Of a stretch of DNA of 34,894 nt, positions 10,904 to 22,600 are shown one piece after another. The notes under the pieces are model-generated. The model was not told the origin of the DNA, did no database searches, and saw only the letters and a program-made list of their open reading frames with translations. Source of the DNA: Scleroderma bovista. Its lineage: Eukaryota; Basidiomycota; Agaricomycetes; Boletales; Sclerodermataceae. The stretch covers positions 1-34,894 of the forward strand of contig JAYMGJ010000552.1 in assembly GCA_037178675.1 (NCBI GenBank), given 5' to 3'. Position numbers and translations under genes: made by a program. Each line of letters begins with the position of its first letter. Within the stretch, counting starts at the first letter, position 1.

Positions 10904-11614
10904 TGGATACAGGAGAGAGAAGAGTGAGACGCAATAAAGGTGAAAGATGGAGCTGTCAAACAGCACATGCGGGTCCCCTATAAATCTCAGCTAGCCAGCT
11001 TCATTGCCGATGCAACCAGGGTCACTACCTTTGTGCTTTGTTGAAAAAAAAACCCCCTTTGTGCATAGCTTCTCGGTGGCAGCACTTAATCGCACGCGAC
11101 TATAGCTTCCCACTATGCAATCCTGAATCCTGAACCAGTTGAGTTGAATCATGGGTATATTGAATCGCTTTCCAGGTGCTTGAGCATCGGTAAAGGAAAC
11201 TAGGGGACTGATCGCCACTTACGGTGAGATATCGTGTTGGTCAGTCACTCGATCTCGTTTCGTATCCCCGAGTGTAGTGATAATTGAGCCATTGAGCCTA
11301 CAAACGAGTCCAATACAAATCGTTGTAGCCTGGCCCGAAGCAGCTCACTGAGGGAATCCTGCAAATAAGTGTTCCAAACTAAAATGACAACAGCATCAGC
11401 AAGGAAGGTTGTCCGCGTAGTTTGTATACCACAGATCCATCGGAGGTGGGCTCAGGTGGGAAGAGTGAGATGACGATAGAAAGTTGTCAGTAACTCTTCC
11501 GAAGTGTTTCCAGATAAGGAAATTGTAAGAGTACTGTGAGCGTCGTCTGTTGTCTCGCGTTTTGGTTTGCATTTCCTCGGTGATCTCTGTTGATCCACTG
11601 GCTCGTGCACCCTT
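10904..11614. other. Upstream flank, no gene recognised
   Basis: This is the 5' side of the seven-exon gene, up to the target duplication of element B. A minus-strand open stretch (10991-11218) and a donor-like site near 11208-11215 (GTAAGT on the minus strand) hint at an untranslated or missed upstream exon, but I cannot join it in frame. An A9 run followed by C5 lies near 11045. I see nothing else. Confidence 0.3.
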
Positions 11615-11618
11615 CCGG
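11615..11618. repeat. 4-bp target-site duplication CCGG (left side)
   Basis: CCGG immediately precedes the TGTCACGC end of the left element B copy, and CCGG immediately follows its GGCGCACA end at 13470-13473. It marks this copy as an insertion in its own right. Confidence 0.75.
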
Positions 11619-12181
11619 TGTCACGCACCAAACATGTTTGGTACTGTGGACATGGAGAAAGTTAGCCGATGAAACTAATGCGAAGAACGCACACCCAAGA
11701 TCTGTTGAAAGATTGTCCCGACTTGAGGGATACAGACAGCCCTCGCTATCCATATCACACAAAGTCAAGACTATCCTTATGCGAAGAATGAATACAAGCT
11801 CGTTGTAGTCATCTATCGCACGAGAACCGCCAAGAAGCAGAAGAATCCAAGGATTGATGATCATTTCAGTATGAGAGAGGAATGCAACCTACTGCAGTCC
11901 AACTCCCATACAAGAACAACCAAAGAAGCAGAAGAAACAATAGAGAAACGAAGGAGAAAAGGAAGAATCATTTTTAGCGCCCAAATGTCAAATTTAGGCG
12001 CCCAGTGCCGGCATTCCGATATTTTGAATAGCTCTGCCATTTTTGAAGCTATCAATCATGTGACTATACCATCATGGAGCCTAGACCGTGGTCTATCTGC
12101 CTGTCAAGTTCCGACGTAAATCCGTTCATTTCCCACGGAGATATTCCACCCGCAATCTAGACACCCACTTCATCACTCACT

Positions 12182-12535
12182 ATGGAGTCCGCATTTTCTC
12201 TGGAACGTTTCTCCGCTATTGCAGCAGACCTCAACTATGTCCTGCTCTTGGGACAGCCTCTCCCTGAGCTCCTGTGTACTGTCTGCGCATTCTCCTTGTC
12301 AGTCCTGCGTCGCGCACATACTTTGGTCGTCTCAAGTCTATCGTTAGACTTGAAAATTCATACCTGGTCGTCTCTGTGTCTCCTGAGTCCTCTGCATATG
12401 GTCCTTTCATCCCAGAGTCCTGTCACATCCATCTCCCTCTATCATTCATCTCGCTTCCCTGGACATGTCGAATCCGCTACTTGCAATTCTCTTCCCTGCT
12501 ATCCCGCAACAAACACGAATGAAACAGTGCTCTAG
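12182..12535 (+). CDS. Short frame inside element B, left copy (117 aa)
   Basis: An ATG (MESAFSLERFSAIAADLNYV) opens a 117-codon frame ending at a TAG at 12533-12535. The inverted copy carries the same N-terminus at 26529. After 40 residues or so the two copies diverge in frame, because this copy lacks a 49-bp GT...AG segment present in the other. I recognise no domain. The C-terminal part is Ser/Leu-rich and could be non-coding LTR sequence. Whether any of it is translated is unknown. Confidence 0.35.
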   Translation: MESAFSLERFSAIAADLNYVLLLGQPLPELLCTVCAFSLSVLRRAHTLVVSSLSLDLKIHTWSSLCLLSPLHMVLSSQSPVTSISLYHSSRFPGHVESATCNSLPCYPATNTNETVL

Positions 12536-12901
12536 AACCCTTCTTAGGAGCCCTAATAGAGTACAGAACCTTCCCCTTACTGCTCAAGGGAAGACTGCAC
12601 TTCAGGAGCACCAAATTTCGCGTTTTTGCTCTACAGAAGCTCAATCCAAGGGATTTGTGACACTCTGTGACCAGCTGTGACTCTACTTGTCATTCCAGGC
12701 CCCCTGACACTGCTCTTCTGGTCGGATCAATTCTTTTATTATCCCCCAGCCACTCCCATCAGTGGCACTGCTTCAGAAGCTCATCTCCAGATCTAAAGTT
12801 CAATAAATCATAGGTTGTGCTTATCAATCGCTTACCAATTTCTTACCAATCTCTTACCAAGCACTTAGTCATTTGTGCTTACAGGGCCACAGCCCCTCCT
12901 G

Positions 12902-12909
12902 TATATAAA
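12902..12909 (+). promoter_or_regulatory. TATA-like box in element B, left copy
   Basis: gTATATAAAc lies 42 bp upstream of AATAAA (12951). The pair is conserved, inverted, in the right copy as TTTATATA (25369-25376) and TTTATT (25322-25327). Position and conservation fit an LTR promoter followed by a polyadenylation signal. Confidence 0.5.
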
Positions 12910-13469
12910 CCAGCAGCCAAAGGCTGCAAGGAAGTGTCTGCTTCCCCCTCAATAAAGCGACCACATTCACTCTCCCTCACTGTCTATAAGCTCCTTCTTT
13001 GTCTTTGGACTTGTAGGTCACCCAGTGCTGGCCTAAAGCTCCTATATTGCTGTTTATCAGATATATCTTGTATCTGATCATTTCTCTAGGCTGAAGCGCA
13101 GTCTAGCATCACTGTCCACTCTATCCCATCACTGTCCATCGCATTCTTGAAGCAGGAACTGTCCCCTTGCTTCCCCTCTGCTCCATCACTGCTGTTACAC
13201 CCCTGTCATCAATCTATCATCGCTTTTCTATCCCAGGACTCTTCCTAACCACTGTGGTAGGCTGAAGAGGAGTCAATATCATCCCCAGTCGCATCTATTC
13301 CCCATCAGAAGCCCTTCCCTTCCCTCCTGCATCCTGCCTGAAGGCGTGCAGCACATCCCCCTGAGGACATTAAATACCAGAAACGCAAAGGAAGACCACC
13401 ACTCGCATATTGCTGTCATTTGGTGTTGGTTGTTGGTTGTTCTGACCTCTTCCCTCACTTAGGCGCACA

Positions 13470-13473
13470 CCGG
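13470..13473. repeat. 4-bp target-site duplication CCGG (right side)
   Basis: This matches CCGG at 11615-11618 and directly follows the CACA end of the left element B copy. Confidence 0.75.
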
Positions 13474-14036
13474 GATTGTTAATGGCTTACGCGTCGCCCC
13501 GCGATCAAGCCAACAAGTAATCAGTTTCATTTTGTACTTATATCTCGTCTTTGTGTACAGTACTAGTTGTCCTCGTGCTTCTTTTGAATCCCATTGTTGT
13601 GCTCTGTCACACTTGGCTCGAATCGAAGTTCCTTCATCTCTTGTGTAACGGCGTCTCTAGATTGGCCATCTTTGACTCACCGTTTCAGAAATCATGACCA
13701 GATTGGACGTTTCAAATCTCTGCTTTATGGATCCCAAAGCCAGAAGGTTGCGCTATGTTTTGGGCATAGCGACCAGCGGAATGCACAGTGCAGCACCGTG
13801 CATTACGAGTACACGATTGGTAGGCTATAGTGCAGCGCTGAGTACATATGCAGCCATTCCATCCTTCCAAAAGCAGTCCCACACTCAGGGAAGTGCGACA
13901 ACTGCCATGAACGTTGAACCTTGCTTGGTTTCACATTTGTGTGATGGACCGAGTGATGGGAGAGCAAGCTCGATTGACGGTGTAGTCTTTACCTATATAA
14001 ACCACAAGCCCGTAGTACTTCGCACATAGCGTTTAG
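13474..14036. other. Region without a supported gene; TATA-like box
   Basis: A plus-strand open stretch (13694-14029) has a start codon but no recognisable product, and a possible 42-nt intron (gtaggc...tgcag) falls inside it. CTATATAAAC (about 13993-14002) lies about 35 bp upstream of the ATG at 14037 and could be a promoter for the mini-gene there. Confidence 0.3.
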
Positions 14037-14202
14037 ATGTCTCCCCCCTCTTTACAAAGTGGTAAGCTGACTCGATTGGATGATCTAATGAAGTTGCATG
14101 TCACCGTCTGTAGAAGTGCGGTTTCATGGCTCGTTACAGCTGTTAAACAAGAGGGGGCATCCCACTCCTCATTATTTGATTTTGACGTTCGGAAGCATAT
14201 AG
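14037..14202 (+). CDS. Possible two-exon mini-gene (37 aa)
   Basis: The ATG at 14037 opens exon 14037-14061. An intron at 14062-14113 (GTAAGC...TGTAG, 52 nt, with a ctaatg branch-like site) joins it to exon 14114-14202, ending at TAG. The predicted peptide (MSPPSLQSEVRFHGSLQLLN...) resembles nothing I know. Support is one good intron and an upstream TATATAA. It may be chance, or the first exons of a gene now lost. Confidence 0.22.
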
Positions 14203-15453
14203 TCAGGAATTACATGCACTCATGCAGTAAACTGGTCTAATTGGCTTGGTTAATGGTCTGAGCACAATGTAAATGGAAAGGGTAAGGGGACACGCGGTCA
14301 GTACCAAGCCTTCGACAATTGAGCGTCCAGGTGGGGAAGTAGGCCGTGAATGAACAGACATGGAAGCAGGTGTCACTTCGTTAACTTCATTGGTATGCAA
14401 GCGTGCAGGAGTGGAAGCAGGAGGCGCACGGCCAGGGTTGGCATTCGGAGGAGTGTCCTTGGAGCTACTCCAAAATTTCGGAAAGGAGAGGATGATGTCT
14501 GTCCAAGCGCGTGACACCCTTGCCAGCTCCTTTATTTTATAGTCACAAAAAGGAAAGGCTGAGAGCTCGAGCCCATAGGAAAGGATCTCGAAGGGATGGG
14601 AACCGATGGGGCTGGCTTGGTGCGTACGAGATCCTCGATCCTAGATTTACGGGTTCAATTGCCACGCGAACGCTGGAAAGCTGCTCAGATCGCACTTGGA
14701 CTGGAGCATCGACCATTGACGTCGTTAGTTTTCGTGACCATCGAATTAGACTCACATACTTGTTGATGCCTTTCCGCTAGTCTCCAAAGACTCGACGGAA
14801 GACAATCTTTTCTTGTCGAAGGAACTTCACAGTTCATTTTCGATAACCGTTTTCATGTTTCATCGTCGTTTTGGGTTTCATTTTCGTCGTGCGGGTTACT
14901 GTAAGTCCGAAAACTGCGATTTGCTTTGGCAACCACACCGTTTTCGACAGGTTCCTTTTTTAGAATCACCAAACGATAAAATACTAATTGAAACCAGAGA
15001 GAAAAGAACCTTTGATTGTCTGAACGGGCAGCCCCGACATCGACTGTCGCAAAAAGCTGAACGTAATATTGATCGACGCACAGTGACCACGGCAGAATGA
15101 CCTTGGACCTCCTCCGGTCGCTTTGTGCTTCACGACCCTGTCAATAACAGTCATAGGATGGCGAGCAACTTCAAGGCTTCATGGCCTGGTACCACAATTA
15201 ATGACGGCGAAGACGATACCATGTCGATACGGTAACCATGTCCCTCACCTACGAGCGATGAATGACCCATACTCCTCGTTGTCGGGTCTACCAAATGGCG
15301 TACGTCTCCACTGTTGTGGCCATTGGCGAGGGTTGATCTAACTAAGCGCTTGCTTATGCACGGGGATCTAGTACTACCATCTGCTGCTTCCATACCATCA
15401 AATTTCGCAGCTCGTATCTACCCACCAATGTCTGGTGTCGGCCGGTCCATGTG
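14203..15453. other. Region without a supported gene
   Basis: Short overlapping open stretches occur on both strands. One on the minus strand (14203-14517) is Pro/Ser/Thr-rich and lacks an ATG. From about 14810 to 14950 the sequence is rich in cgttttc/tcattttcg phrases, a low-complexity pattern. I see no RNA gene: the gggttcaattgcc phrase at about 14649 resembles a tRNA T-arm but no cloverleaf surrounds it. Confidence 0.3.
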
Positions 15454-15890
15454 TTCACCATTGTGGACTACCCACGCAAGTTCATCACGCCAAGTTGCAG
15501 ACTCTGCTCTCATCCGACGTTCATCCTGAACCGTCAACATTTACCCAAGCGTATCACGCGCGGGGTCGGTATTCGCCCAACTTATGCTACAGCCATTTCC
15601 AGCATCGACCACGTAGTCGACCAATACTTGGTGATCAACTTGGTCGTTTCGAGTCGTAAACGGCCGTTTGTCGTTTGCCACCCAACATGCGGCCATCGTG
15701 AACACGTTTCAACAAGCATTAACTAAACGAAAATGCACTAGATACCCTTCCATTTGGCTTAACTCCAATTCAAGGTGCGGACATGTATACAAAGCAAGGA
15801 GATACGGTGGCTGTTGTGACAGCCTACCTCGTGGGTCGGAGGCATTTCAGATCTCATCGCGAAGGTACTACAAAGGGAATGTTGGAATTC
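15454..15890 (-). repeat. Dispersed repeat A, copy 3 (inverted)
   Basis: This is the reverse-complement match to 8293-8804. It runs from ttcaccattgtggac (the repeat's right end) through cgtttcgagtcgtaaacgg (about 15648) and ccatttggcttaactccaat (about 15749) to gggaatgttggaatt (the repeat's left end). It lies between the two inverted element B copies and just upstream of the WD40 pseudogene. Its match to copy 2 is better than that of copy 1. Confidence 0.8.
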
Positions 15891-15962
15891 TTGTTACGTG
15901 TTTATAAAAAACATGCTTTGGTGTGAGCCATTCTCTTTCTTTTCTCTGCCTCCAAGACTAAG

Positions 15963-17796
15963 TATGTCCGCCTACGTGGAACACAAGACTCTACTCGACG
16001 AGCACACTGATTCTGTCAACGCGCTCTCCTTCAGTCCGTGTGGAAGGTACCTCGCATCAGGTTCTTCAGATCGGTCAATCTGCATCTGGAAGGTCTCCAC
16101 CGGTAGATTCATCTTTCGTGTTGTCTTTGACAGTCAGGTCAATGTGTTGCTTTGGCATCCCATCACAAGAGATACTCTAATCTGCGGTTGCGAAGACGGT
16201 GCTGTCTTCTATCTCAGCGATTTCTCACCAGTAAGGCCTAACACTTTCATAATATCATTGTGGTCCTATTCTAATGCACACTCCATATCAAAGACAGGTT
16301 TTGCAGGGAAAGAAGTCCGACTAGGCATGAAGGATATGCCAGTTTTTTGCATAGACTTGGAGCCAAATGCAAAGGTACTGGCGATTGGTGTCGGAAATGA
16401 AGTTCACATCACTCAGGACGGATGCCTTCGTAAGACACCACCGGCTGCTATTAGGTGTGGGCTGATGGACTTGCAATATTGTTCTTCAGCAAGCTACACT
16501 GCAACCACCAAACTTCCGCGTCCTCAATATAAACCTCGGATCGACGATGGTGATTTTCGAATTCGCCCCTGATCAGTCCACTTCTATGAAAGAGGCAAGA
16601 GGCTCATTGTCTCATACCTCAATCATGGCGTCATGTAAGAAGTTCACGGTACAAACAATAGCCACTGACATGGCATACAGCGCATGGGACATTGCTTCTA
16701 TGACAGTGCTTTGGCACATTTGTTCACCGGATATTCCCAAACAAATGTGGGTTCTTGGCTTCGTGAACCGAATCCTTGCTGACAGATTATTATGCACAGA
16801 GGGAGTTCCGCTGTATATCTCGACCTCGACGCAATCATAATCAACACACTGCAAGACGGTTTGTATTTATGCAAGTTGGGTTCCACGAAACCCATTCGGA
16901 AATGGGTTTGCGACTGCAAAGCTGAAGCACGCTATCCCCTTTTGGTATCCTTTTTACATGACGGGAAAGCAGTAGTATCAGGGTCTGCTACTGGTGATGT
17001 TTGCATTTGGCAAACAAGTTCCAATGACCTTTATCAGGTTCTTCGGCATGATGGTGAGTGAAGTCTGTGATTGTTTTCCCAGCCTACGTATGATTGTTAG
17101 ATGATGTTCTGCAGGCGGTTTCGGTTTGCCAAGATCTTTTTTATAGCTTTCACTAAACTTACGATATTCAAGGCTACTCGAAGAGGCGCATGGAGCTATG
17201 TTGCAGTGGCATCTGCTCGTAAAGGTGTGGACACGTACATTAAAATATGGAAAGCAAAATATGGTACGGCCAATATTTTGTGGTCCCCTGGTATGCCTAA
17301 CTCCTTTTAAGGTTTTCCTGGCGGTCAACGAACTTCCCTTTGGGACCGTATAATGGTTGGAAATGATAATGCAAGCTGTTTTCATGGTGCTCACACTGCT
17401 TAGATCTTTCGTTTCGCCTTGGATCGGAGTGATTATTGCCGCATGACCTGGACAATCCTGTATGGCGTTGTGTGTGCTACGTTGGCCTATAGTTTAGTGA
17501 GATTGGCCTGGTACAACATCCCTTGGGCTGGGATTGCAGTGTTCTTGCTCGACTGTGTGCATTTGTTCGATAGCCACGTGGTGATACATTTTACTCATTC
17601 ACTCCAGATCGGCAAAGTCATCGGTTTGCTTTGGCAGGTTACACTGGCTTTATACAGATGTCTATACAACTTGCTTCTTACAGCACGCAGGCTGATTGCG
17701 GATATGCGGGCAGGAATCTTGTCCTATATACGTATTACACTTCTTACTCTCATTTATGCGCCAGTTGATGACTTCCAGCTCCCTCCATATCCTTGA
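15963..17796 (+). pseudogene. WD40-repeat protein with C-terminal membrane segments, decayed
   Basis: The ATG at 15963 opens a WD40 frame. SVNALSFSPCGRYLASGSSD followed by ICIWK is a typical blade. VNVLLWHP...ICGCEDGAV follows, and later DGKAVVSGSATGDVCIWQ (about 16960-17010) and TYIKIWKAK (about 17240). Such proteins form propeller scaffolds and are expanded in mushroom-forming fungi. The frame is broken by TGA at 16570-16572, where the run DFRIRP-stop-SVHFYERGKRLIVSYLNHG suggests a lost arginine. It breaks again by frameshift between about 16750 and 16795. Introns at 16636-16680 and near 17054-17100 still look canonical. The last open stretch (to TGA at 17794-17796) has hydrophobic segments (LYGVVCATLAYSLV, AGIAVFLLDCVHLF) and probably belongs to the same gene. 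It sits just downstream of repeat A copy 3, and the partner or function is unknown. Confidence 0.75.
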
Positions 17797-18310
17797 GTTC
17801 CGACGCATTACGAATTGTAATCTTCTAATACCATTACTTACTAGTTATAAATTCCAAACCATTAATTAGAGCTCCATACTGCTGCTGGGGATACACCATA
17901 CTAATGCATTCCTGTGGCCTATAGCCTGTGTTTGTGCAACCCACTTGTTGGCCGCGTTGTGCGATCAATCGTCAATGGAGCCCAGCTTAATGCTGCTCCA
18001 GAAGGTATAGCTGGTGACTGCTGGGCCAGTGGTTTAGATAGTCTGATTTAGATGTTAGTTTCTACGATATCTTGTGTCCCAGATTTGTACCCGCACCAAA
18101 GTCAGATCAAGCGAGCTACGACTGAGTGATGATGACACCTATACCCCTCGCTTTTGTGGCCTGGAAATGGTGAAAGCACTTGTAAGACGCGTGTCCAGCC
18201 AGAGAGGGCCAGAGCTGAATGATAACTAACCATTACATTGTTTACAAGGTCACTGGAGGGATATGGCTATTGTATGAGGTGCATGCTGGGGTGACTGCCA
18301 ATCACGCCGG
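17797..18310. other. Region without a supported gene
   Basis: This is the sequence 3' of the WD40 pseudogene. I see no open frame of note, no repeat shared with the rest of the window and no RNA gene. Confidence 0.35.
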
Positions 18311-18990
18311 ATGATCCAGAATCCAGATGCTGTCCACCTCCGTCATATGTGCTGTGTTTGTGGCAGTAGTCTTGAACTCTGTCGTCTTAGTATGTGCCAT
18401 GGTGTTGCCTCGTGCTTCCTGCGTCATCACTAACCAACGTTTCATTGCCATCCAGCCTTTTTTCCAGCCAACCATTCGAGTCGCTGGCTTGCATTTGAGA
18501 TTGTGATAGACACAATTCCTCACCATTGCCACTATGACAAAACGGTTCGTCACCATCCAATGCTTTCTTTCACAGTCTCGAATGTGTGTTCTTCCGCTTC
18601 TTTATCCAGCACTTTCTCCGCCAGTGTTCTTTTTGGCGCTTTTGACCGAAGGTATCTCGTGTATTGGAGTAGACAACGATTATAACGCTGAGATGCTACG
18701 ACGACAATAATCCGATAGAACGTTGATGGATAGTATCGGAACAACGGGTCTGTCCATCATCGTGTTCGTGCAGACACCTTAGTATCTTCTCCCGTCTGCT
18801 GTCTCTGACCCGATCCTTTGTCGACCACGACCCAACTATGCAGTCGACAGGGACGATGCGCAGGCGATTTCGACGACGGAATGCACTGCGGACGGGCGCT
18901 TGCTCCCTGCTGCACATCCATAAGTGACGATTGTGAGAAGACGTGACACAAGAGATAGTAGCGCAACAACAGGTATCTTTGAGGACCCAA
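18311..18990 (-). other. Possible minus-strand exon fragments, unrecognised
   Basis: Several minus-strand stretches look coding but cannot be joined with confidence. One (about 18560-18640) reads APKRTLAEKVLDKEAEEHTF. An acceptor (gcaagccag) near 18485 could join it to SDSNGWLEKRLDGNETLVSD, ending at a TAA near 18390. Other frames over the same bases are also open, so the choice is uncertain. I recognise no family. Confidence 0.25.
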
Positions 18991-19674
18991 ACTTAGATTC
19001 TAGACTGGTTTATAGGTACTTGATGCAGGTGCATCTATCATTTGTAGGTCTCCTTTAGTTCCGGGTTACCCCGTCTCCTGCAAGGGCGTCCAATTTTATA
19101 ACTGTGGACTCAAATCTATCGAAGCATCACAAAACTACGATATTATCGGTGAGCCCATTTCCTATATGATTGTGTAGACACATCTGATTAGTGTCACTAC
19201 ACCTCTAAGCAATCCTCATTTGAAGATTTAACACCATCAGTTCCCAATGATGGCAGTATATGCATTCACCAACTACCGCTTACAAGGACAGACAATACCA
19301 TACGTGCTCATGGACATCGCAAGACCGCCAACTGGAGGGCTGAACCTACGTCGCTCTTTCACGAAGCTCCGGCCAATCAACAATGTTCCTTCTGCGGGAC
19401 TTCGATGAGGAGCTGTTCCAAGCTTCTCACAGCCCAGAGCTTATCGCAGAAAACGATAGATTGGAAGCACTGAACACAGAGACGAAGAAATGGTGGCAAT
19501 ATGAGCCGGTGCACAGCATAAGCGAGACGGGATGTGCGAGGGAGTACTGAAGGGAACAGCAATGCGACGACAGATGGCGATGCGATAGCAGCCTGCTCAT
19601 TGTTTGTTTCTATTTGTCAAATGTTTTCGAATATTAGGGGTGAAAGAGTCCTTGCAAGCAAGGCTTTGACCATC
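18991..19674. other. 5' flank of the Tnp2-like gene
   Basis: No terminal inverted repeat of CACTA type could be paired here with one downstream of 23923. The reading frame of the transposase is open upstream to about 19534 but has no ATG before 19621. The flank otherwise shows no gene. Confidence 0.35.
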
Positions 19675-22600
19675 ATGGGAGAGAAGATCCAGCAACTTCG
19701 ACTATGCACCTGCAAAGTTATAGGCTGTGGGTCAAAACAGCATTGGTCCCCTTCCCGCTTGGAGTTTACTCCCGGTCAATGGATCCCCAAAGCAATGTGT
19801 GCTCGCCATCGCAATATCGACAAATCAGCCTGTTACCTGGAAGGCTCCATCAACGAATCTGAAAGAGTCGGCGAGACTCTATCTGTAGGCAGTTCTAGTT
19901 CCCTTGGCGACACCTGGCCTCCGGATCGGGATGATCTACCCTCTCCCCTGACCGACATGGATACTCGTTCCGGCGGTGATGCTGCAATGCTACAGGCGAA
20001 GGAAGAGACCGATTCTGTGGAAGAAACACTGCATGATCTCGTGCACTTATATTCTGCAGTTACTCAGAGAGCTATGTCCTTTCCTTCCGACTTGAACTTG
20101 AACTTTTCTCGGGATTGTGTCGCCACGGGGACCACTTACGAGCTCCTTTCTTCTATCCCAAGTGGGCCGAATATGGGCCACAGACGCCTTCGTGGAGATG
20201 CACCTGAAAATGCAGCCATTATGGCCCATGAACATGCACTTTTCGACGTCTTTATAAGTCTAAAGCATCTCGATAAACATCCTTCACTAGAAGCCTCCAG
20301 GCTGCAGCTATTGGCTCTTGTGGAGAATGAAATCTATAGGATTGACTCCATACGGCAGGTTGCTTGGAATCATTCTCTGGACGGGAAAGGCTCCACAGAT
20401 ATCGCAAAGAGTGGAGGGCCATCTGGCATCTCTGTCAATACAGGTATGTGGCGTGTGTTATTACACCGAGTTCCTTAATGGTATTGGCTGACACAGTTTG
20501 CAGAGGCGTATTTTCGCAGCAAGGAGGAGTCCCATCCTGCATCTGTTGCAAGCAGCTTCTTGATTCTCTCTCTGAATCTTCTCTGCGGCATATCCCAAAT
20601 GCAAAGTAAATTTGTCTCAGATAGCCTTCAGTTTATTCTACGCCATACTGTCGAATCTGCTTGAATCTCTCCTGAAGAAAAGATTTCCTTGGTGCAGTTC
20701 CCAACAGACTATCGCACAATTCTGCGTCATTTCAATCTCGATCCTCATTTGCGACTCTTTGTGTGCTGCCCGTCGTGTTGCGCCCTTTATGATGATAACG
20801 ACGACTGCCCGGACTTCTGCACGTTCCGGGACTTTCCCTCAAGCCCTCCCTGTTCTGCACATTTGAAGCGAACCAGGGTAGTTTGTGGGACACCTGTGCC
20901 TCGTCCGGTGCGCAAATTCACCTACCAGGAGTTAAAGGGGTGGTTAGGAAGAATGTTGTCATATCCTGATATAGAGCTCATGCTGGAGACACCACTATCC
21001 ACGGCATCCTCGAGCTCTCCCAATAATGGCCCATGGACTGACATCTTTGATGGCACCTTCATCCGAGATCTGAAAGCCTATGATGGGAAGCCATTCTTCC
21101 GGGAGAATGGTAATGACCTTCGCCTCGTTTTTTCCCTAGCTGTTGATGGCTTTAACCCGTTTGGCATGAAAATTGCCAAAGGACCATCTTCTGTCACTGG
21201 CATCTACATGGCGTGTTTGAATTTACCTCCAGACATCCGGTACGATGCGGACAAGATGTATCTAGTTGGTGTTATCCCAGGTCCCAAAAAGCCATCCCTC
21301 GAGCAGATCAACAACTTTCTAAGGGTTCTTGTCGACGAACTTCTCGAGTTCTGGGAGCCCGGTGTCTTCTTTTCGCGAACGGCCCGACATAGACTTGGAA
21401 GGGTTGTCTCACTTGCGGTGATCCCATTAGTATGTGATGTCCTTGGTGCCCGCCAAGTTGGTGGATTCCTGAGTCACGCTGCTACATTGTTTTGTTCTTT
21501 CTGCCTCCTGCCTGCTGATATGATCGAAAACCTTGATGTGTCTTCTTGGCCCATGCGGACCTCCCAGGAACATCGAGCACATGCAAATCAGTGGCATCTG
21601 GCGAAGACGAGCGACGAGCGGGAACACATAGCCAAAACACATGGCATACGATTCTCAGAGCTGCTGAGACTACCTTACTGGGACGCCATCTGGTTCACGA
21701 TATTGGATTCTATGCACGCGCACTTCCTTCATGCTCTTCCGCAACATATTCGATACATATGGGGCATAAGTCCCACAGCCTCGGCTGGCAATGGCAACAA
21801 CTCTCCCACCGTGAAGCCACCTCTCAAACCATCCTCTACTGAGCTCCGCAAAGGCCTCAAAGCTTTACTGAAAGAGCATTCAAGTGATCGACCCACGGAA
21901 ATTGTCTCCCGAAGCTGCACTCGACCAGTGCTGTGGCATCTGTGTCGTGAGTTTAACCTAAGGAGGGCCGGTACATCAGTTATGCTGGCTCGAGCGTTAC
22001 TAGAATGGGTAAGTTAATGCTCTGATATTCGTTCTCCTCATCGATTGTAGAGCATTGTCAGCTCCAGGAGGGCAAGAATCGGGAAAGGGCACTTTCACTC
22101 TCTGATAACCTCCTGCATGTAAGTCGATCACATTCGACACGGTATTTTGGGTTGCATGACATGCCAGCAGGCAGACGTTGAGGACATGAGTTCTCGTGCA
22201 AATGCAAATGAGGTCAAACGACCTCGTCGTACCCAGCACGAACCCCCTACGGAGGGTGAACTGGAACATGCACGGACTAGGCTCAGAACAGCAAAAACAA
22301 CCAAGGCCTTGGCCAATAATATTCGGGTTCCAACACTCGTTGCTCTTTGCCATGAGCTGGAGATTCCTATTGACAATCCAAAACGGCCAGGAAAGAAGAT
22401 AGGCCTTGTTGAACTTATCGGGAAATGGGTAAGAACCTCTTCCTTTCTTCAACCATTGCTAACTGTAATCTAGCGCATTGAGCACGGGCTTGCAGACACG
22501 GCAGGTAACCTAATTGAGCATCTTGCAGAGCCTACTGCAGTTGACTCCCGTGAGACACCCGTGGTACTTGGCCGTGCAGTACTCGCGGAAGTGTGGAAAG

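Larger units (their letters stand above)
11619..13469 (+). mobile_element. Element B, left copy: LTR-like, 1851 bp
   Basis: It starts TGTCACGCACCAAAC and ends CTTAGGCGCACA, so it has TG...CA termini, and CCGG duplications flank it. A second, inverted copy lies at 24809-27149. The two match over almost their whole length apart from three indels. It carries a TATA-like box (TATATAAA, 12902-12909), an AATAAA (12951-12956) and, between about 12820 and 12865, several CTTACCAAT repeats. This is what an LTR promoter/polyadenylation region would show, with a long upstream part. There is no internal gag-pol, so it reads as a solo LTR or a non-autonomous element. Just inside the left end, ACCAAACATGTTTGGT is a perfect palindrome. 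The family is not identified; 1.85 kb is long for a fungal LTR. Confidence 0.75.

Noticed and set aside
14640..14665. tRNA T-arm-like phrase gggttcaattgcc
   Set aside because: No acceptor stem, D-arm or anticodon arm can be folded around it.
16231..16297. Intron in the WD40 gene (gtaagg...gacag)
   Set aside because: The sites look good, but splicing would shift the frame into an early stop while the unspliced reading stays open. I left it undecided and did not count it as a defect.
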